Assembly (NCBI RefSeq): GCF_014236655.1
Contig: NZ_JACMYG010000007.1
Span: 124,001 to 188,000, forward strand
From: Pseudomonas kielensis
Lineage (GTDB): Bacteria > Pseudomonadota > Gammaproteobacteria > Pseudomonadales > Pseudomonadaceae
DNA length: 64,000 nt
Reading direction: 5' to 3'
Shown here piece after piece: positions 8,773-18,252 of the stretch; position 1 is the first letter of the stretch, and each line of letters opens with the position of its first letter. The position numbers and the translations under genes were made by a program. The notes beneath the pieces are model-generated. The model searched no databases. It was given only the letters and a program-made list of their open reading frames with translations, and had not been told where the DNA came from.

Positions 8773-11403
8773 ATGACCGATATCGATGCACGCTTGCGCG
8801 AAGATGTTCACCTCTTGGGTGAGCTGTTGGGCAACACCATCCGCGAGCAGTACGGGGATGGGTTTCTCGACAAGATCGAGCAGATTCGCAAGGGTGCCAA
8901 GGCTGACCGGCGTGGCTCCATGGACGCCGAGCTGAGTGCCAGCCTCAACCAGTTGAGCGAGGATGAACTGCTGCCGGTGGCGCGGGCGTTCAACCAGTTC
9001 CTCAACCTGGCGAACATCGCCGAGCAGTACCAGTTGATCCATCGCCGCGACGAGTCGCAGCCGGCGCCGTTCGAGGCGCGGGTCCTGCCGCAACTGCTGG
9101 CCCGGCTGCGGGCGGAGGGCCACAGTGCCGAGTCACTGGCGCGGCAATTGGGCCGCCTGGAGATCGAGCTGGTGCTCACTGCGCACCCTACCGAAGTGGC
9201 GCGCCGGACCCTGATCCAGAAATACGACGCGATTGCCGCGCAACTGGCCGCGCAGGACCATCGCGACCTCACCAGTGCCGAGCGCGAGCAGATCCACCAG
9301 CGCTTGCAGCGTTTGATTGCCGAGGCCTGGCACACCGAAGAAATCCGCCGCACCCGACCCACGCCCGTGGACGAAGCCAAGTGGGGGTTCGCGGTGATCG
9401 AACACTCGCTGTGGCAGGCGATTCCCAATTACCTGCGCAAGGCCGACCTGGCCCTGCAGACCGCCACCGGCCTGCGCTTGCCGCTGGAGGCCGCGCCGAT
9501 CCGCTTCGCCTCCTGGATGGGCGGCGACCGTGACGGCAATCCCAATGTGACGGCGGCGGTGACCCGTGAGGTGCTGCTGCTGGCACGCTGGATGGCGGCT
9601 GACTTGTACCTGCGCGACGTCGATCAACTGGCGGCCGACCTGTCGATGCAACGGGCCAGTGCGGCCCTGCAGGCCAAGGCCGGTGACAGTGCCGAGCCTT
9701 ACCGGGCGGTGCTCAAGCAATTGCGCGACCGCCTGCGGGCGACCCGCAACTGGGCCCAGGCGTCGTTGGCAGGCAACACCCCGGCCGGGGCCGATGTGCT
9801 GCACAACAACCGCGACCTGCTGGACCCACTGGAGCTGTGCTACCAGTCGCTGCACGAATGTGGCATGGGTGTGATTGCCGATGGCCCGCTGCTCGATTGT
9901 GTACGCCGGGCCGTGACCTTCGGCCTGTTCCTGGTGCGCCTGGACGTGCGTCAGGACTCCTCCCGGCATTGCTCGGCGATGACCGAGATCACCGATTACC
10001 TCGGCCTGGGGCGTTATGAAGACTGGGACGAGGAGGCGCGCATCGCGTTCCTCATGACTGAGCTGCACAACCGCCGGCCGTTGTTGCCCAGCCACTTCAA
10101 GCCTTCGGCCGATACCGCAGAGGTTCTGGCGACCTGTCGGGAAGTCGCCGCTGCACCGGCGGCGTCGCTGGGCTCCTATGTGATCTCCATGGCTGGCGCC
10201 GCCTCCGATGTGCTCGCCGTGCAACTGCTGCTCAAGGAGGCCGGGGTGCTGCGGCCGATGCGGGTGGTGCCGCTGTTCGAAACCCTGGCCGACCTGGACA
10301 ACGCCGGGCCGGTGATCGAAAAGCTGTTGCTGCTGCCGGGTTACCGCGCGCGTTTGCAAGGGCCCCAGGAAGTGATGATCGGCTATTCCGATTCGGCCAA
10401 GGACGCCGGCACTACCGCGGCGGCCTGGGCGCAATACCGGGCGCAGGAACGGCTGGTGGATATCTGCCGTGAGCAGCAGGTCGAATTGCTGTTGTTCCAT
10501 GGTCGCGGCGGGACCGTGGGCCGTGGCGGTGGCCCGGCGCACGCGGCGATTCTGTCGCAGCCACCGGGGTCGGTGGCCGGGCGTTTCCGTACCACCGAGC
10601 AGGGCGAGATGATTCGCTTCAAGTTCGGCCTGCCGGACATCGCCGAGCAGAACCTGAACCTCTATCTGGCCGCTGTGCTGGAGGCAACCTTGCTCCCGCC
10701 ACCGCCGCCGGAACCCGCATGGCGCGGCTTGATGGACGAACTGGCCGCCGATGGCGTGAGCGCTTATCGGGCTGTGGTGCGGGAGAATCCGCAGTTTGTC
10801 GAGTACTTCCGCCAATCCACCCCCGAGCAGGAACTGGGACGGCTGCCCCTGGGCAGTCGCCCGGCCAAGCGCCGGGCCGGTGGTATTGAAAGCCTGCGGG
10901 CGATCCCGTGGATCTTCGGCTGGACCCAGACGCGCCTGATGCTGCCGGCGTGGCTGGGGTGGGAAGCGGCGCTGAGCAAGGCGCTGGCCCGTGGCGAAGG
11001 TGAGCTGCTGGCGCAGATGCGCGAACAATGGCCGTTCTTCCGCACCCGGATCGACATGTTGGAAATGGTCCTGGCCAAGGCCGATGCGGACATCGCAAGG
11101 TCCTACGACGAGCGTCTGGTGGAGGCCGATTTGCTGCCTTTGGGTGCGCATTTACGCGACCTATTGTCGCAGGCCTGCGCCGTGGTCCTGGGGCTGACTG
11201 GCCAGTCGCAGTTGCTCGCCCATAGCCCCGACACCCTGGAATTCATCCGGCTGCGCAACACCTACCTCGACCCCCTGCATCTATTGCAGGCCGAGTTGCT
11301 GGCCCGCTCGCGGCAGCAGGAGGTGGCGCAGGGCAGCCCAGTGGAACAGGCGTTGCTGGTGTCTGTAGCGGGGATTGCCGCCGGTTTGCGCAACACCGGC
11401 TAA
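8773..11403 (+). CDS. ppc: Phosphoenolpyruvate carboxylase
   Basis: Carboxylates PEP with bicarbonate to oxaloacetate, topping up the TCA cycle. 876 residues, near the E. coli length of 883. Conserved blocks are all present: [14 protein letters not shown] with the catalytic histidine, [28 protein letters not shown], the glycine-rich loop [35 protein letters not shown], and the C-terminal LRNTG, which in this family contributes to the active and inhibitor sites. The ATG is preceded by CTGGAGAA. The gene stands alone, with divergent and following intergenic spaces of about 200 and 290 bases. Confidence 0.97.
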   Translation: MTDIDARLREDVHLLGELLGNTIREQYGDGFLDKIEQIRKGAKADRRGSMDAELSASLNQLSEDELLPVARAFNQFLNLANIAEQYQLIHRRDESQPAPFEARVLPQLLARLRAEGHSAESLARQLGRLEIELVLTAHPTEVARRTLIQKYDAIAAQLAAQDHRDLTSAEREQIHQRLQRLIAEAWHTEEIRRTRPTPVDEAKWGFAVIEHSLWQAIPNYLRKADLALQTATGLRLPLEAAPIRFASWMGGDRDGNPNVTAAVTREVLLLARWMAADLYLRDVDQLAADLSMQRASAALQAKAGDSAEPYRAVLKQLRDRLRATRNWAQASLAGNTPAGADVLHNNRDLLDPLELCYQSLHECGMGVIADGPLLDCVRRAVTFGLFLVRLDVRQDSSRHCSAMTEITDYLGLGRYEDWDEEARIAFLMTELHNRRPLLPSHFKPSADTAEVLATCREVAAAPAASLGSYVISMAGAASDVLAVQLLLKEAGVLRPMRVVPLFETLADLDNAGPVIEKLLLLPGYRARLQGPQEVMIGYSDSAKDAGTTAAAWAQYRAQERLVDICREQQVELLLFHGRGGTVGRGGGPAHAAILSQPPGSVAGRFRTTEQGEMIRFKFGLPDIAEQNLNLYLAAVLEATLLPPPPPEPAWRGLMDELAADGVSAYRAVVRENPQFVEYFRQSTPEQELGRLPLGSRPAKRRAGGIESLRAIPWIFGWTQTRLMLPAWLGWEAALSKALARGEGELLAQMREQWPFFRTRIDMLEMVLAKADADIARSYDERLVEADLLPLGAHLRDLLSQACAVVLGLTGQSQLLAHSPDTLEFIRLRNTYLDPLHLLQAELLARSRQQEVAQGSPVEQALLVSVAGIAAGLRNTG

Positions 11404-11592
11404 GGCCCGATGGGCATCCTCGGCAGCCTGCTCTGTCCGGCCAACCGGTCGCAGGGGAGGGCTGCCGGCGCCTGCCAGGCGACACTTTGTTATGGGGTTG
11501 CGACTTGTAATACCTCGTCGCAACGGCTGGGCCGGCGCGGGTTCCTCCGACTTTCGGCGGCTTGTGTGGGCCGTGCCTGCTGTGTATCTTGA

Positions 11593-12339
<747 letters not shown>

Positions 12340-12362
12340 TAAAGCTCACTGGCTTTACGTTC

Positions 12363-12391
12363 AACGGCCCGCTTGCGGGCCGTTGTTGTTT
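12363..12391 (+). terminator. Rho-independent terminator after adk
   Basis: AACGGCCCGC (12363-12372), TT, GCGGGCCGTT (12375-12384), then GTTGTTT. A perfect 10-bp stem 24 bases after the adk stop. Confidence 0.85.
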
Positions 12392-12432
12392 ATACTGACG
12401 AACTTTTTTCTACGACGCTGACGGAAACATCG

Positions 12433-13107
12433 ATGAGTACCTTGCTGGCCCTGGACACCGCGACTGAAGCTTGCTCCGTTGCCTTGCTGCATGACGGCAA
12501 GGTAACCAGCCATTACGAGGTGATCCCGCGCCTGCATGCGCAAAAGCTGCTGCCGATGATCCAGCAATTGCTGGCCGAGGCCGGCACCACCTTGCAGGCG
12601 GTCGATGCGATTGCCTTCGGGCGTGGGCCTGGGGCGTTCACCGGCGTACGGATTGCCATTGGCGTGGTCCAGGGCCTGGCGTTTGCCCTGGATCGTCCGG
12701 TGTTGCCAGTGTCCAACCTGGCCGTGCTGGCGCAGCGCGCGTTGCGTGAGCACGGCGCGACCCAGGTGGCGGCCGCCATCGATGCCCGCATGGATGAAGT
12801 CTATTGGGGTTGCTACCGCGAAACCGCCGGTGAAATGCGTCTGGTCGGCGCCGAGGCCGTGTTGCCACCGGAAGTCGCGGCGTTGCCCGCTGATGCTGCG
12901 GGTGACTGGTTTGGCGCCGGTACCGGTTGGGGGTATGCCGAGCGCATAGCCGTCAGCCTGAGTGGCCAGGACGCCGGCATGCTGCCCCACGCCCAGGACT
13001 TGCTGAGCCTGGCGCGGTTCGCCTGGGAGCGTGGTGAAGCGATTGTGGCTGACAACGCCCAGCCGGTTTACCTGCGCGACAAAGTGGCGACGCCCAAGGC
13101 CCGTTAA
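12433..13107 (+). CDS. tsaB: tRNA t6A synthesis protein TsaB (YeaZ)
   Basis: TsaB is the partner that holds TsaD and TsaE in the complex transferring threonylcarbamoyl to A37 of ANN-decoding tRNAs. 224 residues. The ASKHA fold start MSTLLALDTATEACSVALLH and FGRGPGAFTGVRIAIGVVQG are typical of the family. TsaB itself is catalytically inert. The frame is open back to 12373 inside the adk terminator; ATG 12433 begins the conserved region. TcdA, which further modifies t6A, is encoded about 19 kb away in the same window. Confidence 0.95.
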   Translation: MSTLLALDTATEACSVALLHDGKVTSHYEVIPRLHAQKLLPMIQQLLAEAGTTLQAVDAIAFGRGPGAFTGVRIAIGVVQGLAFALDRPVLPVSNLAVLAQRALREHGATQVAAAIDARMDEVYWGCYRETAGEMRLVGAEAVLPPEVAALPADAAGDWFGAGTGWGYAERIAVSLSGQDAGMLPHAQDLLSLARFAWERGEAIVADNAQPVYLRDKVATPKAR

Positions 13108-13260
13108 GCCTGGGTCAGCGGCTGTCATTGCAGCCAATCGTCAGTTTCCAGCCCGGGCTTTTAAACCTTTTGCCTTTTATGTGTTCTAGTTATCACTTGG
13201 CAGTTTGCGCGTCGCAGTAAGTGCCGCTAAATTGCCATCATTGATAACGAGTTTATCTCT

Positions 13261-13557
13261 ATGCGCGTAGACGGTTTTTCCTCGCAGTCCTATCCCATCC
13301 CCCGCAAGCCTCGCAAAGGCAGTGCGACGGTGGACGAGTCCGTCCTGGACCACGACGATGAACCGCAAGTGCCCTCTGAAGAGCAACTGGCCGCCCGCGC
13401 CGCACAGCGCCAGAGCAACCTGCCCGCGCGCCCGCAAGACCTGCTCTACCACCGCGCCATGAGCCGGCATGTCTCCCTGGCCCTGGCCAGCTACCTGAGT
13501 ACCGCCGCTTTCGTCGATTGGGACATGGAAGTGCTGGGTCTCGACCTGCACATCTGA
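13261..13557 (+). CDS. Short conserved hypothetical protein
   Basis: 98 residues, no signal peptide. It has a polar, proline-rich N-terminal half (SYPIPRKPRKGSATVDES) that is probably disordered and a more hydrophobic C-terminal half (MSRHVSLALASYLSTAAFVD). Its stop codon overlaps the ATG of the next gene (TGATG), so it is probably translated together with the DUF72 protein. Family not recognised; its place between tsaB and the DUF72 gene appears to be a pseudomonad arrangement. Confidence 0.78.
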   Translation: MRVDGFSSQSYPIPRKPRKGSATVDESVLDHDDEPQVPSEEQLAARAAQRQSNLPARPQDLLYHRAMSRHVSLALASYLSTAAFVDWDMEVLGLDLHI

Positions 13558-14417
13558 TGTCGCTGCCGTATTTCCTCGGCTGCCCGTCCTGGAGCGAAAA
13601 CGCCTGGCGCCAGTACCTGTATCCGCAAGACGCCCGTCCCAACCAGTTCCTCGAACTGTATTCCCAGGTATTCAACGCCGTTGAAGGCAACACCACCTTC
13701 TATGCGCGCCCGGCACCGGCGACGGTGGCACGCTGGGCGCAAACCATGCCCGCGCACTTTCGTTTCACCGCCAAGTTCCCCAGCGATATCAGCCACGGCG
13801 GGGATCTGCGCGAGCACCTGACGGCCGCGGAGTCCTTCGTGCAATTGCTCAGCCCGCTGGGTGAGCGGGTGGCGCCGTACTGGCTGCAGCTGTCGAAGGC
13901 CTTCACCCCGCAACGCTTGCCGGAACTGGCGGGGTTCATCGACGGTTTGCAGCAGCCCCTGGCGGTGGAAGTGCGGCATCGGGATTTTTTTGCCAAGGGC
14001 GACGCCGAGCGCCAGCTCAATCGCCTGCTGCTGGCGCGTGGCGTGGAACGGATCTGCCTGGACCCGCGCGCGCTGTTCAGTTGCACCTCGCGCGACCCTG
14101 GGGTCCTGCATGCGCAGTCGAAGAAACCCAATGTGCCGACTCGCCCGGCAGCGTTCACCCAGTGCCCGCAGGTGCGCTTCATCGGTCATCCGCTGCTGCT
14201 GGCCAATGATCCGTTCCTGACGCCCTGGGTCGAGAAAATCGCCCAGTGGATCGAAGAGGGACGCACGCCGTACATCTTCCTGCACACCGCCGACAACCTG
14301 CAGGCAGCCGCCTTGGCACAGCACTTTCATGCCCGATTGATGACGCGTTTGCCTGGCTTGCCGGCGCTGCCTGAGCTATACAGAGAACCCGCCGCGGAGC
14401 AGCTTGGGTTGCTCTGA
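13557..14417 (+). CDS. DUF72 family protein (YecE-like)
   Basis: 286 residues. DUF72 proteins adopt a TIM-barrel fold, and their biochemical role is not established. Recognisable blocks are FLGCPSWSENAWRQYLYP at the start, EGNTTFYARPAPATVARWAQ, FRFTAKFPSDISH and LAVEVRHRDFF. The ATG lies inside the stop codon of the upstream 98-residue gene (TGATG), indicating coupled translation; a longer frame to 13518 is less likely. Soluble, no signal peptide. Confidence 0.9.
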   Translation: MSLPYFLGCPSWSENAWRQYLYPQDARPNQFLELYSQVFNAVEGNTTFYARPAPATVARWAQTMPAHFRFTAKFPSDISHGGDLREHLTAAESFVQLLSPLGERVAPYWLQLSKAFTPQRLPELAGFIDGLQQPLAVEVRHRDFFAKGDAERQLNRLLLARGVERICLDPRALFSCTSRDPGVLHAQSKKPNVPTRPAAFTQCPQVRFIGHPLLLANDPFLTPWVEKIAQWIEEGRTPYIFLHTADNLQAAALAQHFHARLMTRLPGLPALPELYREPAAEQLGLL

Positions 14418-14451
14418 CGACGGGCCAATCCCCCGCGACAGGAGAGAGCCA

Positions 14452-15273
14452 ATGGCAACGCAGATCTTCAAAGCCCAAGCGTTCAAAGCCTTGCACGAAG
14501 GTCCCGGGACCTTTGTGATCCCCAACCCCTGGGATGCCGGCTCGGCCAGGATGCTGGCCAGCCTGGGTTACCAGGCGTTGGCGACCACCAGTGCCGGTTA
14601 CGCGTTTTCCATGGCCCGCCCCGACGGCGCGCTGAAGCTTGAGGACACCCTGGCCAACGTCCGGGCGATAGTCGCGGCCAGTGACTTGCCGGTTGCCGTG
14701 GACCTGGAGAACGGTTTTGCCGATGACCCTGCGCTCTGCGCCGAAAGCCTGCTGCGTGCCGCCAGTGCCGGGGCCGTCGGTGGTTCCATCGAAGACGCCA
14801 CGGGCCGCGAAGACGGCCCCATTTACTGCTTCGAGCATGCCGTGGCGCGCATCGAAGCGGCGGTGGCGACCGCACGCAGCCTGCCATTCCCCTTCACCTT
14901 GACCGCCCGCGCGGAGAACTACCTGCACGGCAACCCAGACCTGGCCGACACCATCCGCCGCCTGCAGGCGTTTGCCGAGGCGGGCGCCGATGTGCTGTAT
15001 GCCCCCGGCCTGCGTACGGCCGCTGAGGTGCTGGCGGTGGTGCAGGCGGTGGCGCCCAAACCGGTCAACGTCCTGATGTCCGGGGGGCTCAAGCTCAACG
15101 TGGCGCAACTCAGCGAGATGGGGGTCAGGCGCATCAGCGTCGGTTCGGCCATGGCCTTGGCGGCCTATGGCGAGTTCTTCCGCGCCGCCCGGGAGATTCA
15201 GGAGCATGGCACCTTTGGCTTCACCGAGCGCTCGATGCCGTACGCGCAGGCCAATCAACTGTTCAAGGGCTGA
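14452..15273 (+). CDS. Isocitrate lyase/PEP mutase superfamily protein
   Basis: 273 residues, TIM-barrel enzyme acting on 2-oxo or enol acids. Supporting blocks are NPWDAGSARMLASLGYQALATTS, VAVDLENGFADDP, GGSIEDATG, TARAENYL and MSGGLKLNVAQLSEMGVRRI. The KKCGH cysteine motif of true isocitrate and methylisocitrate lyases is absent, so a lyase of that kind is unlikely; relatives include oxaloacetate decarboxylases and carboxy-PEP mutases. Which reaction applies cannot be told here. ATG 14452 has GGAGAG upstream. It sits between DUF72 and extensin-like genes with short gaps, probably one operon. Confidence 0.88.
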   Translation: MATQIFKAQAFKALHEGPGTFVIPNPWDAGSARMLASLGYQALATTSAGYAFSMARPDGALKLEDTLANVRAIVAASDLPVAVDLENGFADDPALCAESLLRAASAGAVGGSIEDATGREDGPIYCFEHAVARIEAAVATARSLPFPFTLTARAENYLHGNPDLADTIRRLQAFAEAGADVLYAPGLRTAAEVLAVVQAVAPKPVNVLMSGGLKLNVAQLSEMGVRRISVGSAMALAAYGEFFRAAREIQEHGTFGFTERSMPYAQANQLFKG

Positions 15274-15286
15274 CTGACGGGGCGTG

Positions 15287-15988
15287 ATGGTGAAGTGGCT
15301 GAAAGTCCTGGCACTGTTGTCATTGTTGGTGGGGGCTGTGATGTTCGGCGTCTGGCGTGGCTGGATTGCAGTGCCTGCGGCATGGAATCCCTGGGCGCCG
15401 CTGGATGTGCAGGCGGCGCCGAACCTGCTGACGCGCTACAAGCTGATGCGCCTGCGTGATAACCCGACACTCTGTGACCAGGTACTCGCCACTTCTGGCC
15501 TTAAGTTCAGCCGCCAGGCGGACAGCCCGGTCGATGCGGCCTGCCCGTTGCACAACACCTTGCGTGTGCAAGGTGGCGAGGTGGCGCTGAGCAGCAGCTT
15601 TCTCGCCAGTTGCCCCTTGGCGGTGGCCTTTGCCCTGTTTCAGCGCCACGCGCTGCAGCCGGCGGCTCAGGCGGTCTACGGCCAGGCGGTGACGCGGGTC
15701 GATCACCTGGGCAGCTTTGCCTGCCGCACTATGTACAACCGGGAAAAAGCCGCACGCAGCCAGCACGCCACGGCCAACGCCCTGGACATTGCCGGTTTTC
15801 GCCTGGCCGATGGGCGCACTGTCAACGTGCTGCGGGACTGGCCACAGGACAACACCGATGCGCGGTTTTTGCGCCAGGTGCGCGATGACGCCTGTGAGGT
15901 GTTCAACGTCGTGCTGAGCCCGGACTATAACGCCGCCCATCGCAATCATTTTCACCTGGATGCGGGGCCCTGGTGGGTGTGTCGCTGA
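15287..15988 (+). CDS. Extensin-like C-terminal domain protein
   Basis: 233 residues with one N-terminal membrane segment (LKVLALLSLLVGAVMFGVW), so the rest should be periplasmic. The domain carries ARSQHATANALDIAGF and RNHFHLDAGPWWVC; His and Asp in the first and the HFH of the second look like the metal set of LAS-type peptidoglycan carboxypeptidases (M15-like). Bacterial proteins of this extensin-like family may therefore act on peptidoglycan; that is inference. Several cysteines (LCDQ, ACPL, SCPL, FACR) could form disulfides. GTG 15284 is an equally possible start one codon earlier. Confidence 0.85.
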   Translation: MVKWLKVLALLSLLVGAVMFGVWRGWIAVPAAWNPWAPLDVQAAPNLLTRYKLMRLRDNPTLCDQVLATSGLKFSRQADSPVDAACPLHNTLRVQGGEVALSSSFLASCPLAVAFALFQRHALQPAAQAVYGQAVTRVDHLGSFACRTMYNREKAARSQHATANALDIAGFRLADGRTVNVLRDWPQDNTDARFLRQVRDDACEVFNVVLSPDYNAAHRNHFHLDAGPWWVCR

Positions 15989-15991
15989 GAC

Positions 15992-16612
15992 TCAGGCGGC
16001 GATGCGCAGGTTGTGCAGGACGACCGGTCGTGCCCAGCGCGTGTCGAAGTCCAGTTGCTTCTGCTGTTCGACCAGTTCTTCCGGTGGATAGGGCGGGGCA
16101 GGCGGCGGCAACAGTTGCAGTTCGAACTCGGCGATCGGCAGGAACAGCGCCCGTGGTTGCGGAGCTGGCGATGGGGGTGGCAGTGGTTGGCCGGCGGTGA
16201 GCACCAGCGGGCGCAGCCACTCGCGGTCGAAGTCCTGTTGCGCTTGCTGGGCGACGATCTCGTCAGCCGGGAAGGGCGGGGCTGGCGGGTCCAGCAGTTC
16301 CATTTCGAATTCGGCAATCGGCAGGAACAACGGCTCGGGCGGGCGGATCTCGGTATCGACGACGTCGCATGCGCGCTGGCAGACGATTTCGTTGAGCAGC
16401 TCGGTGCCGCCTGCGGGCTCAATCGGACCGTCAATGGCAACGGGCGTGTAGTCGCCCGCCGCCGGTACCCGGTCACCCAACTGATCGGCCAGGGCCTGGG
16501 CAAAAAAATCCTGCCACAGGTGACTGACGCCGCTCAGTGTTTGGGTGTTGTGCCGGCTGTATTCGCGGTAAGGCGAAATAAACCCGGCGGGTACGTGTTG
16601 AATGTCTGACAT
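15992..16612 (-). CDS. Hypothetical protein with two 44-residue tandem-type repeats
   Basis: 206 residues, no signal peptide. Residues 95-138 and 156-199 are copies of one module beginning LFLPIAEFE and ending RPxVL; by hand alignment 30 of 44 positions are identical. Each copy has a proline-rich turn (PPAPP) then a charged helix containing QQ and DFD, and the copies are joined by a short Pro-rich linker. The N-terminal part (WQDFFAQALADQLGD) looks helical. I do not recognise the family. The stop is only 3 bases from the stop of the convergent extensin-like gene, and the gene diverges from rsmJ. Confidence 0.75.
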   Translation of the reverse strand: MSDIQHVPAGFISPYREYSRHNTQTLSGVSHLWQDFFAQALADQLGDRVPAAGDYTPVAIDGPIEPAGGTELLNEIVCQRACDVVDTEIRPPEPLFLPIAEFEMELLDPPAPPFPADEIVAQQAQQDFDREWLRPLVLTAGQPLPPPSPAPQPRALFLPIAEFELQLLPPPAPPYPPEELVEQQKQLDFDTRWARPVVLHNLRIAA

Positions 16613-16705
16613 TTTTCTCGGTCGACGCTCAGCTCTGGCAAAATGCTCGATAGTTTGGTTATCGGCCGTTTTTGCCGATCATTAATTTTTTGAGTGTGTT
16701 TTCTG

Positions 16706-17488
16706 ATGAGTGAGCAACCTGCGGCCAGCCGCATCAAAGTCCAGGCCCTGGCGGATGGCTTTCAGGCGCAAGCCTTGCATTGGGCCGAGTGCCTGGGCCT
16801 GCCGCTGCAACTGGACGATGCCGAGTTCGCCCTGCAAGTGGGTGAGCAGGGCCTGCAGTTGCAGCAACTGGGGCCGGATGCGCCGGGTCCGGTGCGGGTG
16901 GACTTTGTCGAAGGTGGCGCGGCCCATCGTCGGTTGTACGGTGGCGGCAGTGGACAGATGATCGCCAAGGCGGTGGGCGTTGCCCAGGGCGTGCGCCCCA
17001 GGGTGCTGGATGCCACGGCGGGGCTGGGCAAGGACGGTTTTGTGCTGGCGAGCCTGGGCTGTGAAATCAGTCTGATCGAGCGCCAGCCGTTGATTGGCGC
17101 TTTGCTCGAGGACGGTCTGGCCCGGGCGGCAGAAGATTTCGAGGTGGCGCCGATTGTCGCGCGGATGCGCTTGCTCAAGGGCAATTCGATCGAGCTGATG
17201 CGCAACTGGGAAGGCGAGCCACCGCAGGTGATCTACCTCGATCCGATGTTCCCACACCGTGAGAAAACCGCATTGGTGAAAAAGGAGATGCGCCTGTTTC
17301 GCCCGTTAGTGGGAGACGACGCGGATGCCCCGGCCCTGTTGGAAGCCGCCCTGGCCCTGGCCAGCCACCGGGTCGTGGTCAAACGCCCCCGCAAGGCCCC
17401 CTGCATCGCCGGGCCGAAGCCGAGTCATGCGCTGGATGGCAAGTCCAGCCGGTATGACATCTACCCGAAAAAAGCCCTCAAGTCGTAA
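16706..17488 (+). CDS. rsmJ: 16S rRNA (guanine-1516-N2) methyltransferase
   Basis: Methylates G1516 of 16S rRNA using S-adenosylmethionine. 260 residues from ATG 16706; a Met four codons earlier is less likely. The SAM site [17 protein letters not shown] and the catalytic-type block YLDPMFPHR are characteristic of RsmJ (YhiQ), and the C-terminus KSSRYDIY matches the family. The gene is convergent with the mexL-like regulator, with a stem-loop in between. Confidence 0.95.
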   Translation: MSEQPAASRIKVQALADGFQAQALHWAECLGLPLQLDDAEFALQVGEQGLQLQQLGPDAPGPVRVDFVEGGAAHRRLYGGGSGQMIAKAVGVAQGVRPRVLDATAGLGKDGFVLASLGCEISLIERQPLIGALLEDGLARAAEDFEVAPIVARMRLLKGNSIELMRNWEGEPPQVIYLDPMFPHREKTALVKKEMRLFRPLVGDDADAPALLEAALALASHRVVVKRPRKAPCIAGPKPSHALDGKSSRYDIYPKKALKS

Positions 17489-17514
17489 GCTGCAAGCTAC
17501 ATGGCTTGCAGCTT
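17487..17514. repeat. Inverted repeat between convergent rsmJ and mexL-like genes
   Basis: AAGCTGCAAGC (17487-17497), a 6-base loop, GCTTGCAGCTT (17504-17514). A perfect 11-bp stem that begins in the rsmJ stop codon. No T-run follows on either strand, so termination is plausible but unproven. Confidence 0.65.
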
Positions 17515-17522
17515 GTAGCCAC

Positions 17523-18158
17523 CTAGGGCCTGTACGCCCGCATAAACAACCCCACCACTTCCTGCACATGGGCTTCGGCCGCCTCACCGATGGGCGGCTC
17601 GCCGCAGCCGTAGAGCAGACGGAAATTCCCCGCGCCCTTGAGCAGGCAAAAGAAGTGTTCGGCGGCATTGCGCGGCTTGTCGATGCGCAAGGCCCCCAGT
17701 TGGTCGATCTTGCCCAGCAAGCGCTCCATGCCGTTGAGCATCCGTTGCGGGCCGGCGTTGAAGAAGATCAGCGAGAGCTTCGGGTCCTGGCTGCCCAGGG
17801 CCATGATCAGGCGGTGCAGGTTGACTGATTCATCGCTGTTGATCAGTTGATGAAAACCCCGGGCGATGTTCAGCAATACATGTTCTACCGGCATGCCGTC
17901 GGGCAATTCGAAGTACAGGGTGGGCACTTGCTCTTCGCACTTGGCCATGACCGCGGCACTGAACAGCGTCTCCTTGTCATTGAAGTGGCTGTAGACGGTC
18001 AGTTTTGATACGCCGGCCTCAGCCGCCACCGCGTCCATGCTGGTGCTCGAATAACCGTTGCTCAGGAACAGGCGCTTGGCTGCCTCGAGGATCGCTTCGC
18101 GCTTGGCGAGATCTTTTGGGCGGCCCGGGCCGTTGGAGGGAGAAAGAGTGTCGGACAT
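17523..18158 (-). CDS. mexL: TetR-family repressor, MexL-like
   Basis: 211 residues (P. aeruginosa MexL is about the same). N-terminal TetR DNA-binding domain: AILEAAKRLFLSNGYSSTSMDAVAAEAGVSKLTVYSHFNDKETLF. It diverges from a membrane fusion protein and RND pump gene pair, which is the mexL-mexJK arrangement, and the 94-base gap holds symmetrical sequences suited to TetR dimers. MexL represses mexJK and itself. Orthology rests on position and pump type; no sequence search was possible. Confidence 0.82.
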   Translation of the reverse strand: MSDTLSPSNGPGRPKDLAKREAILEAAKRLFLSNGYSSTSMDAVAAEAGVSKLTVYSHFNDKETLFSAAVMAKCEEQVPTLYFELPDGMPVEHVLLNIARGFHQLINSDESVNLHRLIMALGSQDPKLSLIFFNAGPQRMLNGMERLLGKIDQLGALRIDKPRNAAEHFFCLLKGAGNFRLLYGCGEPPIGEAAEAHVQEVVGLFMRAYRP

Positions 18159-18170
18159 TTTTCGCTTTTA

Positions 18171-18215
18171 ATACTGGACTGGTGAGTTTGCTATTAATAA
18201 CATACCGCCCAGTAT
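18171..18215. promoter_or_regulatory. Candidate TetR operator region, divergent promoter of mexL/mexJ
   Basis: ATACTGG (18171-18177) and its exact complement CCAGTAT (18209-18215) flank a central palindrome TATTAATA (18192-18199). The whole is roughly symmetric about 18193-18196. This fits paired operator sites shared by the repressor gene and the pump operon. Confidence 0.5.
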
Positions 18216-18252
18216 AATTATTCCAAGCACCATTAGCGAAAGGTCGCTCACC

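Noticed and set aside
9133..11151. 672-codon frame opposite ppc
   Set aside because: Mirror of a GC-rich gene with strong third-position bias. The same applies to long frames opposite plsB (23011-25230), the glucan synthase (28592-31168), dapD (37413-38828), bamA (53532-55643), mexK (19357-21207) and dnaE (60703-63831).
14452..15273. Methylisocitrate lyase (prpB) for the PEP-mutase-family gene
   Set aside because: The KKCGH active-site motif is missing and no prp genes are nearby.
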